Shown piece after piece: positions 26,771-35,471 of a DNA stretch of 42,121 bases. The notes below the pieces were generated by a model that was given only the letters and a program-made list of their open reading frames with translations, was not told the origin of the DNA and did not search any database. The position numbers and the translations under genes were made by a program. Origin of the DNA: Bacteroidales bacterium (GTDB lineage: Bacteria; Bacteroidota; Bacteroidia; Bacteroidales; UBA10428); the NCBI GenBank assembly GCA_016926205.1, contig JAFGPB010000092.1, positions 1 through 42,121 of the forward strand, given 5' to 3'. Numbering within the stretch: the first letter of the stretch is position 1; the number at the start of each line of letters is the position of its first letter.

Positions 26771-26778
26771 TAAATTTG
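26771..26778 (+). promoter_or_regulatory. -7 element for nitroreductase-folC
   Basis: TAAATTTG exactly fits TAnnTTTG and lies about 100 bp before the nitroreductase start. A weak TCTG lies 23 bp upstream. The gap 26701-26878 is divergent to the phoH-like gene and contains nothing else I can support. Confidence 0.38.
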
Positions 26779-26878
26779 CTGCAACAACAGATAACCCTGG
26801 GCTGGATTCCGCATTAATAATATTGCAAATTTTCATATTTCAAACCAGGGATTATCAATATTTATCAACACCTTAATT

Positions 26879-27400
26879 ATGGATGTCTTTGAAGCGATTT
26901 TCGGAAGAAGAAGTGTTCGGAGTTATACAGAAGAAACAGTTACGGATGATGAAATCGAAATTTTGCTGAAAGCGGCGATGTATGCTCCTTCTGCAGTGAA
27001 CAGGCAGCCCTGGCATCTTATAGTATTCCGCAATGGTAAAACCATCCGGGAGATCATTAATGTTCATCCCAACGCTAAGATGCTGGAAAAGGCTGACGTG
27101 GCAATTCTGGTATGCTGGGATGAAAATCTTCAGCATGACGCAGGTTACGGTCCGGTTGACTGCGCCGCTGCCACACAGAATGTATTGCTTGCAGCCCACG
27201 GACTTGGTCTGGGCGCGGTATGGGTCGGTGTGTATCCTCGTATTCGTCGAATTGAAGCATTGCATAAAATATTTGAACTTCCGGAACACATCAAACCATT
27301 TTCGGTGATATCCCTTGGACATCCAGCTGAAAAGAAAGCTTTTCCTGACAGATTCGATCCCAAAAGGGTGCATTATGAAAAATGGTCACTCACAAAGTAA
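26879..27400 (+). CDS. nitroreductase family protein (FMN-dependent)
   Basis: Cytoplasmic flavin oxidoreductase of 173 residues, the short form of the nitroreductase family. FMN-binding motifs are GRRSVRSYTEE near 9-19 and PSAVNRQPW near 37-45, and the later GLGAVWVGVYP near 111-121. Members reduce nitroaromatics, quinones or flavins with NAD(P)H; the natural substrate cannot be inferred. Bacteroidota genomes commonly have several. It is followed after 31 bp by folC, so both could be on one transcript. Confidence 0.9.
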   Translation: MDVFEAIFGRRSVRSYTEETVTDDEIEILLKAAMYAPSAVNRQPWHLIVFRNGKTIREIINVHPNAKMLEKADVAILVCWDENLQHDAGYGPVDCAAATQNVLLAAHGLGLGAVWVGVYPRIRRIEALHKIFELPEHIKPFSVISLGHPAEKKAFPDRFDPKRVHYEKWSLTK

Positions 27401-27431
27401 TTCCCTTACCTTGCAAATAAGCCGGAGCCGT

Positions 27432-28763
27432 ATGAATTATAAAGAGGCAGTATCCTGCCTGTTGAATCAACTGCCGATGTATCAGCGCATCGGTAAGGCT
27501 GCATATAAAAGCGGACTGGAAAATACATACCGTCTGGATGCATATTTTGGCAGTCCTCACAGGGATTTTCGCACCATCCATGTGGCCGGCACAAACGGTA
27601 AAGGGTCTGTTTCCCATATGCTGGCCTCCGTTCTCCGGCAATCGGGATACAAGGTCGGCCTCTATACATCTCCACATTTGCTGGATTTCAGGGAACGTAT
27701 TAAAATAAACGGAATACCCATATCCAAAAGGGATGTGACTGAATTTGTGCATCATCATAAAGATTTCTTTGACACTTTACAGGCTTCCTTCTTTGAGATC
27801 TCTGTTTTTATGGCCTTTCACTTCTTTCATGTCAGAAAGGTCGATGTTGCCGTTGTGGAGGTGGGTTTGGGAGGAAGACTGGATTCGACCAACATCATCA
27901 TGCCGGAACTGTCGGTCATAACCAACATTGGTAAGGACCATACTGAACTGCTCGGAAAAACTTTCGCAAAGATTGCGCATGAAAAGGCCGGGATCATAAA
28001 ATCAGGTATACCGGTCGTGATCGGTGAAAGTAAAAAAGAAACCCGATTGATATTCAAACAATTGGCAGAAGCGGTGCATGCACCGATCGTTTTTGCAGAT
28101 GCGCAATTTGAAGTTGAGTCCAGCTTCATTACGGATGACCGGGTTCAGGTGTTCAACATCAGGAAAAATGATGGGTTGTATTATCGTGATTTAAAATGTG
28201 ATCTGCTCGGCCAATACCAGAAGAAAAATATCATCACGGTGATTGCTGCTTTGGAATTGCTGAAAGAAAGAGGCTTTCTGATTCCGGTAAGAGAGGTCTA
28301 CAACGGTATCAGGAAAGTCGTGAAAAACACGGGATTGTACGGCAGATGGCAGGTCGTTTCGGACATGCCTTTAATTATATGTGATACGGCACACAATGCT
28401 GAAGGCATTCAGGTTGTCATTCAACAGCTTTCCGGGATACCGGCTGACAAAATGTTGATCATCATTGGTTTTGTGAGTGATAAGGACCTGAAGGGGATTT
28501 TGCGGTTACTTCCCCCGAATGCCAATTACTACTTCTCCAGGCTATCGGTGCCAAGAACCATGGATGAGAAGAAATTGATGGACCGGGCATCGAAACATGG
28601 TTTGAACGGAAGGGATTTTTCATCGGTGGCTGATGCATTTGAGGCGGTCTGCAGGGAATCCGGACCGGGTGATGTCATCCTGATCACAGGAAGTACATTC
28701 TGTGTCGCAGATTTTCTTGAGTTCTACTCAAAGAAACCGCATGAATCTGTAACATGCCTGTAA
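27432..28763 (+). CDS. folC: folylpolyglutamate synthase / dihydrofolate synthase
   Basis: ATP-dependent ligase that adds glutamate to folates (and may join dihydropteroate with glutamate). The 443-residue protein has the P-loop VAGTNGKGSV (51-60), TSPHLLDFRERI near 78-89, the Mur-ligase-like EVGLGGRLDSTN near 150-161 and HEKAGIIK near 189. The frame is open 39 codons upstream into the nitroreductase gene, but I chose the ATG at 27432 because it gives MNYKEAVSCLLNQLP, the normal N-terminus, and is preceded by GGAG at 27424-27427, one of the few ribosome-binding sites in the window. It ends just 7 bp from the convergent response regulator gene. Confidence 0.94.
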   Translation: MNYKEAVSCLLNQLPMYQRIGKAAYKSGLENTYRLDAYFGSPHRDFRTIHVAGTNGKGSVSHMLASVLRQSGYKVGLYTSPHLLDFRERIKINGIPISKRDVTEFVHHHKDFFDTLQASFFEISVFMAFHFFHVRKVDVAVVEVGLGGRLDSTNIIMPELSVITNIGKDHTELLGKTFAKIAHEKAGIIKSGIPVVIGESKKETRLIFKQLAEAVHAPIVFADAQFEVESSFITDDRVQVFNIRKNDGLYYRDLKCDLLGQYQKKNIITVIAALELLKERGFLIPVREVYNGIRKVVKNTGLYGRWQVVSDMPLIICDTAHNAEGIQVVIQQLSGIPADKMLIIIGFVSDKDLKGILRLLPPNANYYFSRLSVPRTMDEKKLMDRASKHGLNGRDFSSVADAFEAVCRESGPGDVILITGSTFCVADFLEFYSKKPHESVTCL

Positions 28764-28770
28764 AATAAAC

Positions 28771-29415
28771 CTATATTTCAACGATTTTGTTCTTAATGGC
28801 AAACATCACCAGTCCCGCTGTATTATTCGATCCGGTCTTGAAAAGCAGGTTTTCTCTGTGCTTATCAACGGTGCGTTTGCTGATGAATAATCTGTCAGCA
28901 ATTTCCTGGTTCGACAGCCCTTTGCAGATGTGATACAGGACTTCTTCCTCCCGGTCAGAAAGGTCAGTTTTCTTCAGTGGCTGTTTGTTGCGGTTCAGGT
29001 TTACCAGGAGGCTGTCAAGTATTTCCTGTGAAAAGTAGTTTTTGCCTTCCATGACATATTGAATTGCAAGTTCCACATCCCGGATCCCCGAGTTCTTCAA
29101 AATAAAACCTTTAACACCGGCTTCAATCATCTGGGTGTAATAATCCTCATCAGAATACATGGATAGTGCAATGATCTTCAGATCAGGATACATCTGAAGC
29201 GCCTGGCGGGTAGCTTCGATACCGTTAAGATTCGGCATATCGATATCCATGAATACAATGTCGGGTTTTTCACCCTGCTTCATGCTATCCATAAAATCAT
29301 TTCCGTCAGCTGCCTCATGAATTTCATTTACCAAAGAAATGTTTTTCAGCAGAAGGATCAGTCCTTCCCTGAAGAGTTTGTGATCATCGACCAGTACAAC
29401 AGATATTCGTTCCAT
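28771..29415 (-). CDS. NarL/FixJ-family response regulator
   Basis: Two-component transcription factor, 214 residues. The receiver domain (1-120) has the acidic pocket Asp10/Asp11 and the phospho-accepting Asp57 in IVFMDIDMP, then the switch-region Ser/Thr and KGFILKNSG with the conserved Lys near 105. The C-terminal LuxR-type helix-turn-helix (about 150-214) contains LSDREEEVLYHICKGLSNQEIADRLFISKRTVDKHRENL, given here as LSDREEEVL and SNQEIADRLFISKRTVDKH. Its start codon abuts the histidine kinase stop codon, so the pair is co-translated. The response regulator ends 7 bp from convergent folC. Confidence 0.93.
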   Translation of the reverse strand: MERISVVLVDDHKLFREGLILLLKNISLVNEIHEAADGNDFMDSMKQGEKPDIVFMDIDMPNLNGIEATRQALQMYPDLKIIALSMYSDEDYYTQMIEAGVKGFILKNSGIRDVELAIQYVMEGKNYFSQEILDSLLVNLNRNKQPLKKTDLSDREEEVLYHICKGLSNQEIADRLFISKRTVDKHRENLLFKTGSNNTAGLVMFAIKNKIVEI

Positions 29416-30405
29416 TTACAACAAATTGATCTGAGCATTTACACGTACACCTTCACCGGGTTTTGCAAAGATATCGTAGGTACCATTCAGGGATTTTATT
29501 CGTGACTGTATGTTTGAGTAGCCCAGGCCTGATAAATTTTCCCTGATCTTATCCTCATCAAATCCGATGCCGTTGTCAACATATTCAAGTGTCAGATATC
29601 TTTCGTTGACAAACAGATCAATGTTAATATTTTTTGCACGGGCATGTTTTAATGTATTGTTGATCAACTCACAAATGACACGATACAATACAACTTCAAC
29701 ATTATAAGTGAAACGCTGGTTCCCGATATTGCTGTTCAGCGTGATTTTTGGTTCTTCCAGATTCTGCAGCTTGCCGATAAATGATTTGAGTGCTTTAAGC
29801 AATCCAAAATTGACCAGTATGTGCGGACTTAAATTATTTGAAATGTTCTTTAATGTCACAATTGATTCATCAATAAGCTTTTCCGCATTTTCCAGTACAT
29901 CCTGGTTTTTTTTGTTGCTGTACCTGCTGGTTGATATTGCCATCTTAACCGATGATAAAAGTGGCCCAAGGCCGTCGTGTAGTTCTTTTGAAAAGTTCTG
30001 CCTCTCATTCTCCTCTGTTCTCAGTATTGCAGAAAGAACTCTTGATTCATTGTGTTTTCTCATGTCATCAATCTGCTTCTGTATGTTGAAAATACGCCTG
30101 ATAAATATCAGACTTATAAGCATGGTGGCAGAAATCAGCACTCCTGTCCAGCTGCTCAGAAGTCCGGTCAGAAACACCAGTTCGGAATCGTAAACCTGGA
30201 GCACTTCAAAAACACGTCGGATCGCCATCAGCATAAAACCCAGGGAAATCAGCCACCATGCAATGTTGTTCCGGGTCCGTTTGATCAGTGTCATGGCAAT
30301 AATGGCTGCACTGAATTGCAGGATCACGGATAATATGAGCGCGATCTTTATGGGTGCTTCGTTGCTGATTTGCAGGATTTCGGGCAGTATCAGGTCCATT
30401 TTCAT
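29416..30405 (-). CDS. membrane histidine kinase, HisKA_3 (NarX/DegS-like) type
   Basis: Sensor kinase of 329 residues. Residues ~18-108 hold three to four hydrophobic helices without a recognisable extracytoplasmic sensor domain. A coiled-coil stretch (109-135) leads to the HisKA_3 dimerisation domain with the phospho-accepting His143 in KELHDGLGPLL. The HATPase_c domain has the N-box LINNTLKHARAKN near 238-250 and the G1 motif YVDNGIGFD near 268-276, then GLGYSNIQSR near 290-300. The stop codon is immediately followed by the response regulator start codon, so this is its cognate partner. The signal is unknown and probably sensed within the membrane. Confidence 0.92.
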   Translation of the reverse strand: MKMDLILPEILQISNEAPIKIALILSVILQFSAAIIAMTLIKRTRNNIAWWLISLGFMLMAIRRVFEVLQVYDSELVFLTGLLSSWTGVLISATMLISLIFIRRIFNIQKQIDDMRKHNESRVLSAILRTEENERQNFSKELHDGLGPLLSSVKMAISTSRYSNKKNQDVLENAEKLIDESIVTLKNISNNLSPHILVNFGLLKALKSFIGKLQNLEEPKITLNSNIGNQRFTYNVEVVLYRVICELINNTLKHARAKNINIDLFVNERYLTLEYVDNGIGFDEDKIRENLSGLGYSNIQSRIKSLNGTYDIFAKPGEGVRVNAQINLL

Positions 30406-30669
30406 AGACTTTAAAATTTTACTATAAAATTACGAAATAGAATTGTGGGATCCAGGATTGCATGAAAGATTTTAGCAAATGACAGGAAGTCAAGGTTACA
30501 GCAATAAGCCGGGAATTCAATGAAACAGATGCAGTAACCTCAGTAAATCCTTGTGTCTGCAATGAAATGACCTTCAATCAGGAATATTACAAAGGAAAAA
30601 TGAAGACAGGGTGTAACCGGCTGTCAGACTATGTTTAGGTTTCTTAACTATAACCTTGAGACGGAGTTG

Positions 30670-31995
30670 TTAATTTCCGCTTATGTCATATGCATAAAGC
30701 TGATCCGAATGACGTATATAAAGTCGTCCACCGCATACAACAGGATGTGCCCAGTAAACACCTTTGCCTCCTTCAGGCACTTCAAATTCCCCGGTGAGAT
30801 CATATCCATCAGGTGTGGCCTTTACAAGTTTCATAGTTCCCATTTCTTCCAACAGGTATAGCATTCCATCAGCATAAGTGACCGAACCTTTACCGTTTAC
30901 TCTCCAAAGCTGCTCTCCGGTCAGGAAGTCGAGGCAGTACCAGCCCCTTGAATCACTTCCAGAGCCATATAAATAACCATTATGCAATATGACACCACCA
31001 TGATGGTTGTCCATAAGTTCAGATTGCCAGATCGTTTCCGGAACAATCTCTTCTCCTGAAACATTCAGCTTAATCAGCATGGAACCTTTTCCATAGCCGC
31101 TCGATATAAATACGTAATCCTCGTGAACAATTGCGTCCGCTATATTCAGTCCCTGCTTGTTTTTAAAATTTACTTTCCAGAGCAGCCTGCCTGTCCTTGT
31201 GTCGACACCGTAATAACAATCTGAGCTCGCTTTGATGATCTGACGGTAACCGCCAGATTCCATGATCACCGGGGAGTTGTATCCTTCTACTCCCGGAATT
31301 TCCGTATTGGCCCAGATAAGTTTTCCATTGTGTTTGTCCAGACAAACCAGGAATCCTTGTTTTCCTGCTGGTTGGGTATATAAATAATCACCATCGATCA
31401 ATACCGATTCAGAATATCCGTATTCAGTCTCCTCCTTCTCGAATTCCTTCATTAATTCCCTGTGCCAGAGCTCTTCCCCTGTCTTTGAATCAAATGCAGC
31501 AAGACGGCCGGTTTCACCAAGATGATACAGTACACCATTGTCAAGGGTTGGAGTACTTCGTGCTCCGGTATAGGAACGTGCGTGGGGCATCAGCGTTGAC
31601 CAGGCCCTGCCGTTTGGCTTTCTCCAGATTTCCTTTCCGGTAAGATCAAAAGCAATAATATATGTTTGATTGTCAGTCGTGCCTGCTGTATAAATAAATC
31701 CATCGCTTACAGACACAGAGCTGTAACCATCACCAAGGCCTTTAGCTGTCCACATGAGTTCAGGACCACCCCCGGGCCATTCTTTCATCATTCCGGTTTC
31801 AGTTGATTTATTCGTGCGGTCAGGGCCATGGAAACAAGGCCATTCGCAGGAATTGTCTGTTGGCTGAGCACAACCGGAAACACAGAAAAAAAGGCAGAAG
31901 ATAAAAAATGATTTTGCTCTCAGTTTTCTTAGAGTGTCAAATGTGATATAAGTTTGATACTCTGAAAAAGCAGATGATTTTAAATTAATATTCAT
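30670..31995 (-). CDS. PQQ-like beta-propeller repeat lipoprotein
   Basis: A 441-residue exported protein with a long N-region and the lipobox VSGCAQP (Cys42), so it is probably a lipoprotein in the outer or inner membrane. The remainder is a beta-propeller of PQQ-type blades: the repeated patterns G..Y..G.T and AFDLTGKEIWRK, AFDSKTGEELWH, CLDKHNGKLIWAN, GVDTRTGRLLWKV and CLDFLTGEQLWRV mark the blades. PQQ-binding residues cannot be confirmed, and many homologues are not quinoproteins. Homologues occur in polysaccharide- and glycoside-catabolic regions of Bacteroidota and Planctomycetota. It starts 277 bp from the divergent sugar transferase gene. The initiation codon is not certain, as 41 residues precede the lipobox. 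Confidence 0.75.
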   Translation of the reverse strand: MNINLKSSAFSEYQTYITFDTLRKLRAKSFFIFCLFFCVSGCAQPTDNSCEWPCFHGPDRTNKSTETGMMKEWPGGGPELMWTAKGLGDGYSSVSVSDGFIYTAGTTDNQTYIIAFDLTGKEIWRKPNGRAWSTLMPHARSYTGARSTPTLDNGVLYHLGETGRLAAFDSKTGEELWHRELMKEFEKEETEYGYSESVLIDGDYLYTQPAGKQGFLVCLDKHNGKLIWANTEIPGVEGYNSPVIMESGGYRQIIKASSDCYYGVDTRTGRLLWKVNFKNKQGLNIADAIVHEDYVFISSGYGKGSMLIKLNVSGEEIVPETIWQSELMDNHHGGVILHNGYLYGSGSDSRGWYCLDFLTGEQLWRVNGKGSVTYADGMLYLLEEMGTMKLVKATPDGYDLTGEFEVPEGGKGVYWAHPVVCGGRLYIRHSDQLYAYDISGN

Positions 31996-32238
31996 GGTTT
32001 ATTCTGTTCATTTATGAAACGAAAAAATCAATTTCCTTAATTTTTTATATTTTAAGGATTGCAATATAGTAAAATAAACATAAAACCAGTCTATGGCAGG
32101 ATTTTTATGGGCAGTAAGGACTATTCTTTCATTGTGGAGTGGCAGAGAATCATCTGCTTATTGAGTTAAGGGCAAACGTGTTCATAAAATTGCATGAATA
32201 AATTCAGAATATGTTGCAAAAAATAACATCGGCTGATG

Positions 32239-32246
32239 TAGATTTG
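32239..32246 (+). promoter_or_regulatory. -7 element for sugar transferase gene
   Basis: TAGATTTG exactly matches TAnnTTTG and lies 26 bp before the start codon, giving a leader near 20 nt. A GTTG lies 22 bp upstream as a possible -33 box. Confidence 0.48.
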
Positions 32247-32272
32247 TATTTAAAAGTAAGGCATCGTATTCA

Positions 32273-33685
32273 ATGATCAAAGTTTTCGAAAATAATATTT
32301 CACAGAACCAATTGTTTGCTGTTCTGGATATTTTGGTCACTGTTTTTTCATACTTCCTTGCTTATATTCTGACAGACCTTATGAATAAGGACTATTTTGC
32401 TTTTACAAGAGAATATTTCATAATGCTAATATTTATTATACCCACATGGTTAATTCTTTTATATTCGCTTAATCTTACGCAGACTCCTAGAACCCGCTCC
32501 CACTTATCAGTGTTTTTTACATTCTTAAATTTCAGTTTCGTAGGTTTTATACTTATGCTTTTATATAAGCATTTGTTCAATCTGACGAACTTCAGCCATT
32601 ATTTCATCCTGTCATTTTCCATCATTAATCTTATTGCTTTATACCTGTTCCGCATGACAACTTACAGGATTTTTAAATATTACAGGGCCAACCTGCACAA
32701 TATCAAAAATATCCTGGTATATGCAAATGATCAGTCCGAGAAATTCCTTGATACCATCATTAAGCATAAAGAATGGGGATTCAGAATTTTGATCATCGTT
32801 ACCAATTCCATGTCCATCAGAAAGAAATACGGGCAGGGTATAAGGATCTATCCGGATAAGATCAATATTAACAACATTATAGACATAGATATCATAGATG
32901 AAGTTGTCTACTGTCATGGCTCCATTGACTACAGGCAACTGCGCATGCTTATCAAGACCTGCAAAGAAATAGGTGTCACATTCAGACTGCAGTTAAAAAT
33001 ATCATCGCATTCCGTAATGAACTCTCATATCACTGTTTTTGAGGATATACCGTTTATTACTTATGAAAATACGCCGGTAAATTCAATTACTTTCTTTTGG
33101 AAGTCATTCAGCGATGTCTGGATTTCATTTGGTATTCTCTTGCTTGTTTCACCTTTAATGTGTCTTATCGCAATCCTCATCAAAGCGACTTCAAAAGGCC
33201 CGATATTATTTAAACAGGAAAGAGTAGGTTTAAGGGGACGTAAATTTTATATTTATAAGTTCAGGACTATGATTTCCAATGCAGAAGAACTTAAGGTCCG
33301 GCTGTTGGAAAAGAATGAAAGTGACGGACCGGTATTCAAGATAAAAGATGATCCCCGAATTACAAAGCTTGGGAAAATACTGAGAAAAACGGGGTTGGAT
33401 GAACTGCCACAGCTGTTCAACGTATTGAAAGGTGAAATGTCCCTTATCGGACCGCGTCCACCTCTTCCGTCCGAAGTAACGAAATATGAGAGATGGCATC
33501 TGAGAAGACTGTCCGTGAAACCGGGGATTACTTGCACATGGCAGGTAATGCCGAACCGGAACAATGTCATCTTTGACAAATGGATGAACCTGGATGTTCA
33601 GTATATTGACAAATGGTCCATTAAAGAAGACATCAAAATACTTTTCAGAACCGTAAAAACCGTTTTTTATCCCACCGGTTATTGA
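32273..33685 (+). CDS. polyprenyl-phosphate sugar phosphotransferase (WcaJ/WbaP-like)
   Basis: Initiates exopolysaccharide or O-antigen repeat synthesis by transferring a sugar phosphate to undecaprenyl phosphate. The 470-residue protein has about four N-terminal helices (residues 15-130), a cytosolic middle part, one helix near 280-300 and the C-terminal bacterial sugar transferase domain. The latter shows FKQERVGLRGRKFYIYKFRTM near 315-335, DDPRITKLGKILRKTGLDELPQL near 360-385 and MSLIGPRPPLPSE near 395-407, the catalytic core. It is read rightward, isolated from other polysaccharide genes, and ends 17 bp from the convergent carboxylesterase. The sugar specificity is unknown. Confidence 0.92.
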   Translation: MIKVFENNISQNQLFAVLDILVTVFSYFLAYILTDLMNKDYFAFTREYFIMLIFIIPTWLILLYSLNLTQTPRTRSHLSVFFTFLNFSFVGFILMLLYKHLFNLTNFSHYFILSFSIINLIALYLFRMTTYRIFKYYRANLHNIKNILVYANDQSEKFLDTIIKHKEWGFRILIIVTNSMSIRKKYGQGIRIYPDKININNIIDIDIIDEVVYCHGSIDYRQLRMLIKTCKEIGVTFRLQLKISSHSVMNSHITVFEDIPFITYENTPVNSITFFWKSFSDVWISFGILLLVSPLMCLIAILIKATSKGPILFKQERVGLRGRKFYIYKFRTMISNAEELKVRLLEKNESDGPVFKIKDDPRITKLGKILRKTGLDELPQLFNVLKGEMSLIGPRPPLPSEVTKYERWHLRRLSVKPGITCTWQVMPNRNNVIFDKWMNLDVQYIDKWSIKEDIKILFRTVKTVFYPTGY

Positions 33686-33722
33686 GTGGCTGCGAAATCC
33701 GGTTATTGAGTGGCTACGAAAT
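33675..33722. repeat. 24-bp tandem duplication across convergent stop codons
   Basis: Two adjacent 24-bp units (33675-33698 and 33699-33722) differ at one position and each contains, on opposite strands, the terminal codons of both flanking genes. The sugar transferase uses the stop in the first unit (TGA at 33683-33685), and the carboxylesterase uses the stop in the second (TAA on the minus strand at 33703-33705). Confidence 0.9.
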
Positions 33723-35328
33723 CCATCAGCTCTTTGTCGTGATGATGAACCAGTTCAAATGTATTGTTTAAAAGCATGGTTGATCCCGAGGATTCCGTAT
33801 ATGGTTCCCACCGGGGAATGCCGTCCCAGTTGGGATCTCCTGTGGCTGCAAATTGTGTCCATGTATGGCTGATCCTGTCTGCCAGGTCATAGGTTTCCCT
33901 GCTGTCTCCGGTCGACTCCTTACAGCAGTCAATGTTGTTGAATACAAAACCAATCTCCAGGCAATGAACGGCTTTTGGCAGACCATCCAATACGGGCGAC
34001 TGCCAGGTGAACAGATACATATAAACAGGCGCTCCACCGGCAACAGCTGATTTCTGACTGGCGAACTGTAGTGATCCCGGACGGAACATTACATCAACAT
34101 CAACCAGATCAGATCCCCTGGTGTCGTCCGGATAGGTTTTTTTCACCGCAGCAATAAAAGCGTCCGTTTTTTCACCATATTGCGTCTGCAGATATTCTTT
34201 TGCCTGTGCTTCTGTGATGTTCCTTAATTCAGGATTCGTCATGGAAGCATGAAATTCGTTTTTATTGGTTCCGATCAGCAAAGGAATATCTTTGGAAATT
34301 CCTTCACCCTCTGGAGTTCCGATTTGACAGGGTATTACATCACCATCAACACTGGGGCTCCAGCCCAGGTGTCCCATTATACCGCCTTGCTGGCTTATTT
34401 TGGCACTCACTTTTTGGATCGCCCTGTTACCGGCGGCCAATAATTCAGTGTGAGGAACATTCTTCAGAGAATCAACCTGCTCTGGTCTCAGTTCTAATTC
34501 TTCGAGAATTGCAAAACCGACCAGTCTCGTATAGCCTGTATCTTTTAAACTACCTGCAGCTCCGCTTTCCATAATTGCCTTATGGAATAGTCCTTTTGCG
34601 GATGGCATTTGCATGAGGGTACCAACCTTGCCTCCTCCGCCTGACTGTCCAAAAATGGTAACATTGCCGGGATCCCCTCCAAAATTTGCAATATTATCTC
34701 TTACCCATTCCAGCGCAGCAACTATGTCAAGCATTCCTGCATTGGCAGAGTATTTATATTTGTCATTTACTCCCGACAAATCAAGAAAACCTAATACATT
34801 CAGTCGATGGTTGACCGAAACCAAAACCACATCCGATGTTTTGCTTATATTTTCGCCATCATAGACTGGCAATTCATGGGAGGAACCTGAAGTATAACCA
34901 CCGCCATGCAACCAAACCATTACGGGTCGTTTTTTGCCATCCTGAATGCCCTGCGTCCAAATATTCAAATTCAGGCAGTTCTCGTTCATATACCCGAAAT
35001 CATGCTGCTGGATGAATTCCAGTTCATCACTGCCGTAAGTGATTTCAAGCGGGCATATGGGTCCGTACATCCGGGAACTTCTTATGCCTTCCCAGACTTC
35101 CGGCTTTTCAGGAGGCATGAATCTTTCAGCCTGAGCGTATGGAATTCCCTTAAATGTATAAATATCGTTCATGATGTAACCCGCTACCTTGCCGTATTCG
35201 GTCTGAACCAAGGCAGTTGTCGAATCGGCCTTAATTGTATCATAATTCCTTGTTGATTTATCACACGAAGCCATCAACACAACAAGGGATAATGCCAGGA
35301 TGATCTTGAGAAAGGATTGATTATTCAT
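33703..35328 (-). CDS. type-B carboxylesterase lipoprotein
   Basis: Exported serine ester hydrolase of 541 residues with an alpha/beta-hydrolase fold. The lipobox LMASC puts the lipidated Cys at 22. The family opening FKGIPYAQAERF (59-70), the ENCLNLNIW block (116-124) and the oxyanion-hole HGGGY (141-145) are present. Catalytic residues read as Ser229 in FGQSGGG, Glu358 in NKNEFH and His455 in AVHCLEIG. It is the last of three consecutive exported hydrolase genes read leftward, and has its own TAnnTTTG element. The substrate is unknown; exported position and neighbours suggest esters of plant or polysaccharide origin. It ends inside a 24-bp tandem duplication. Confidence 0.9.
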   Translation of the reverse strand: MNNQSFLKIILALSLVVLMASCDKSTRNYDTIKADSTTALVQTEYGKVAGYIMNDIYTFKGIPYAQAERFMPPEKPEVWEGIRSSRMYGPICPLEITYGSDELEFIQQHDFGYMNENCLNLNIWTQGIQDGKKRPVMVWLHGGGYTSGSSHELPVYDGENISKTSDVVLVSVNHRLNVLGFLDLSGVNDKYKYSANAGMLDIVAALEWVRDNIANFGGDPGNVTIFGQSGGGGKVGTLMQMPSAKGLFHKAIMESGAAGSLKDTGYTRLVGFAILEELELRPEQVDSLKNVPHTELLAAGNRAIQKVSAKISQQGGIMGHLGWSPSVDGDVIPCQIGTPEGEGISKDIPLLIGTNKNEFHASMTNPELRNITEAQAKEYLQTQYGEKTDAFIAAVKKTYPDDTRGSDLVDVDVMFRPGSLQFASQKSAVAGGAPVYMYLFTWQSPVLDGLPKAVHCLEIGFVFNNIDCCKESTGDSRETYDLADRISHTWTQFAATGDPNWDGIPRWEPYTESSGSTMLLNNTFELVHHHDKELMDFVATQ

Positions 35329-35361
35329 AATTGTAAGTTACTAAGTTAATTTGTTCATTAT

Positions 35362-35369
35362 CAAAGTTA
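35362..35369 (-). promoter_or_regulatory. -7 element for carboxylesterase gene at 33703-35328
   Basis: Leftward TAACTTTG exactly matches TAnnTTTG, 33 bp before the start codon. A one-mismatch TTCG lies 18 bp upstream. It suggests independent expression from the esterase gene that precedes it. Confidence 0.45.
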
Positions 35370-35471
35370 TTATTGGATTCCGGGAACCGAATCACGGAGA
35401 TACACTGGCCGGACTGACCATCAGCAAAAATCCATGTTCATAAAAGTTTATCAGTCTGGTTCATGATTCAA

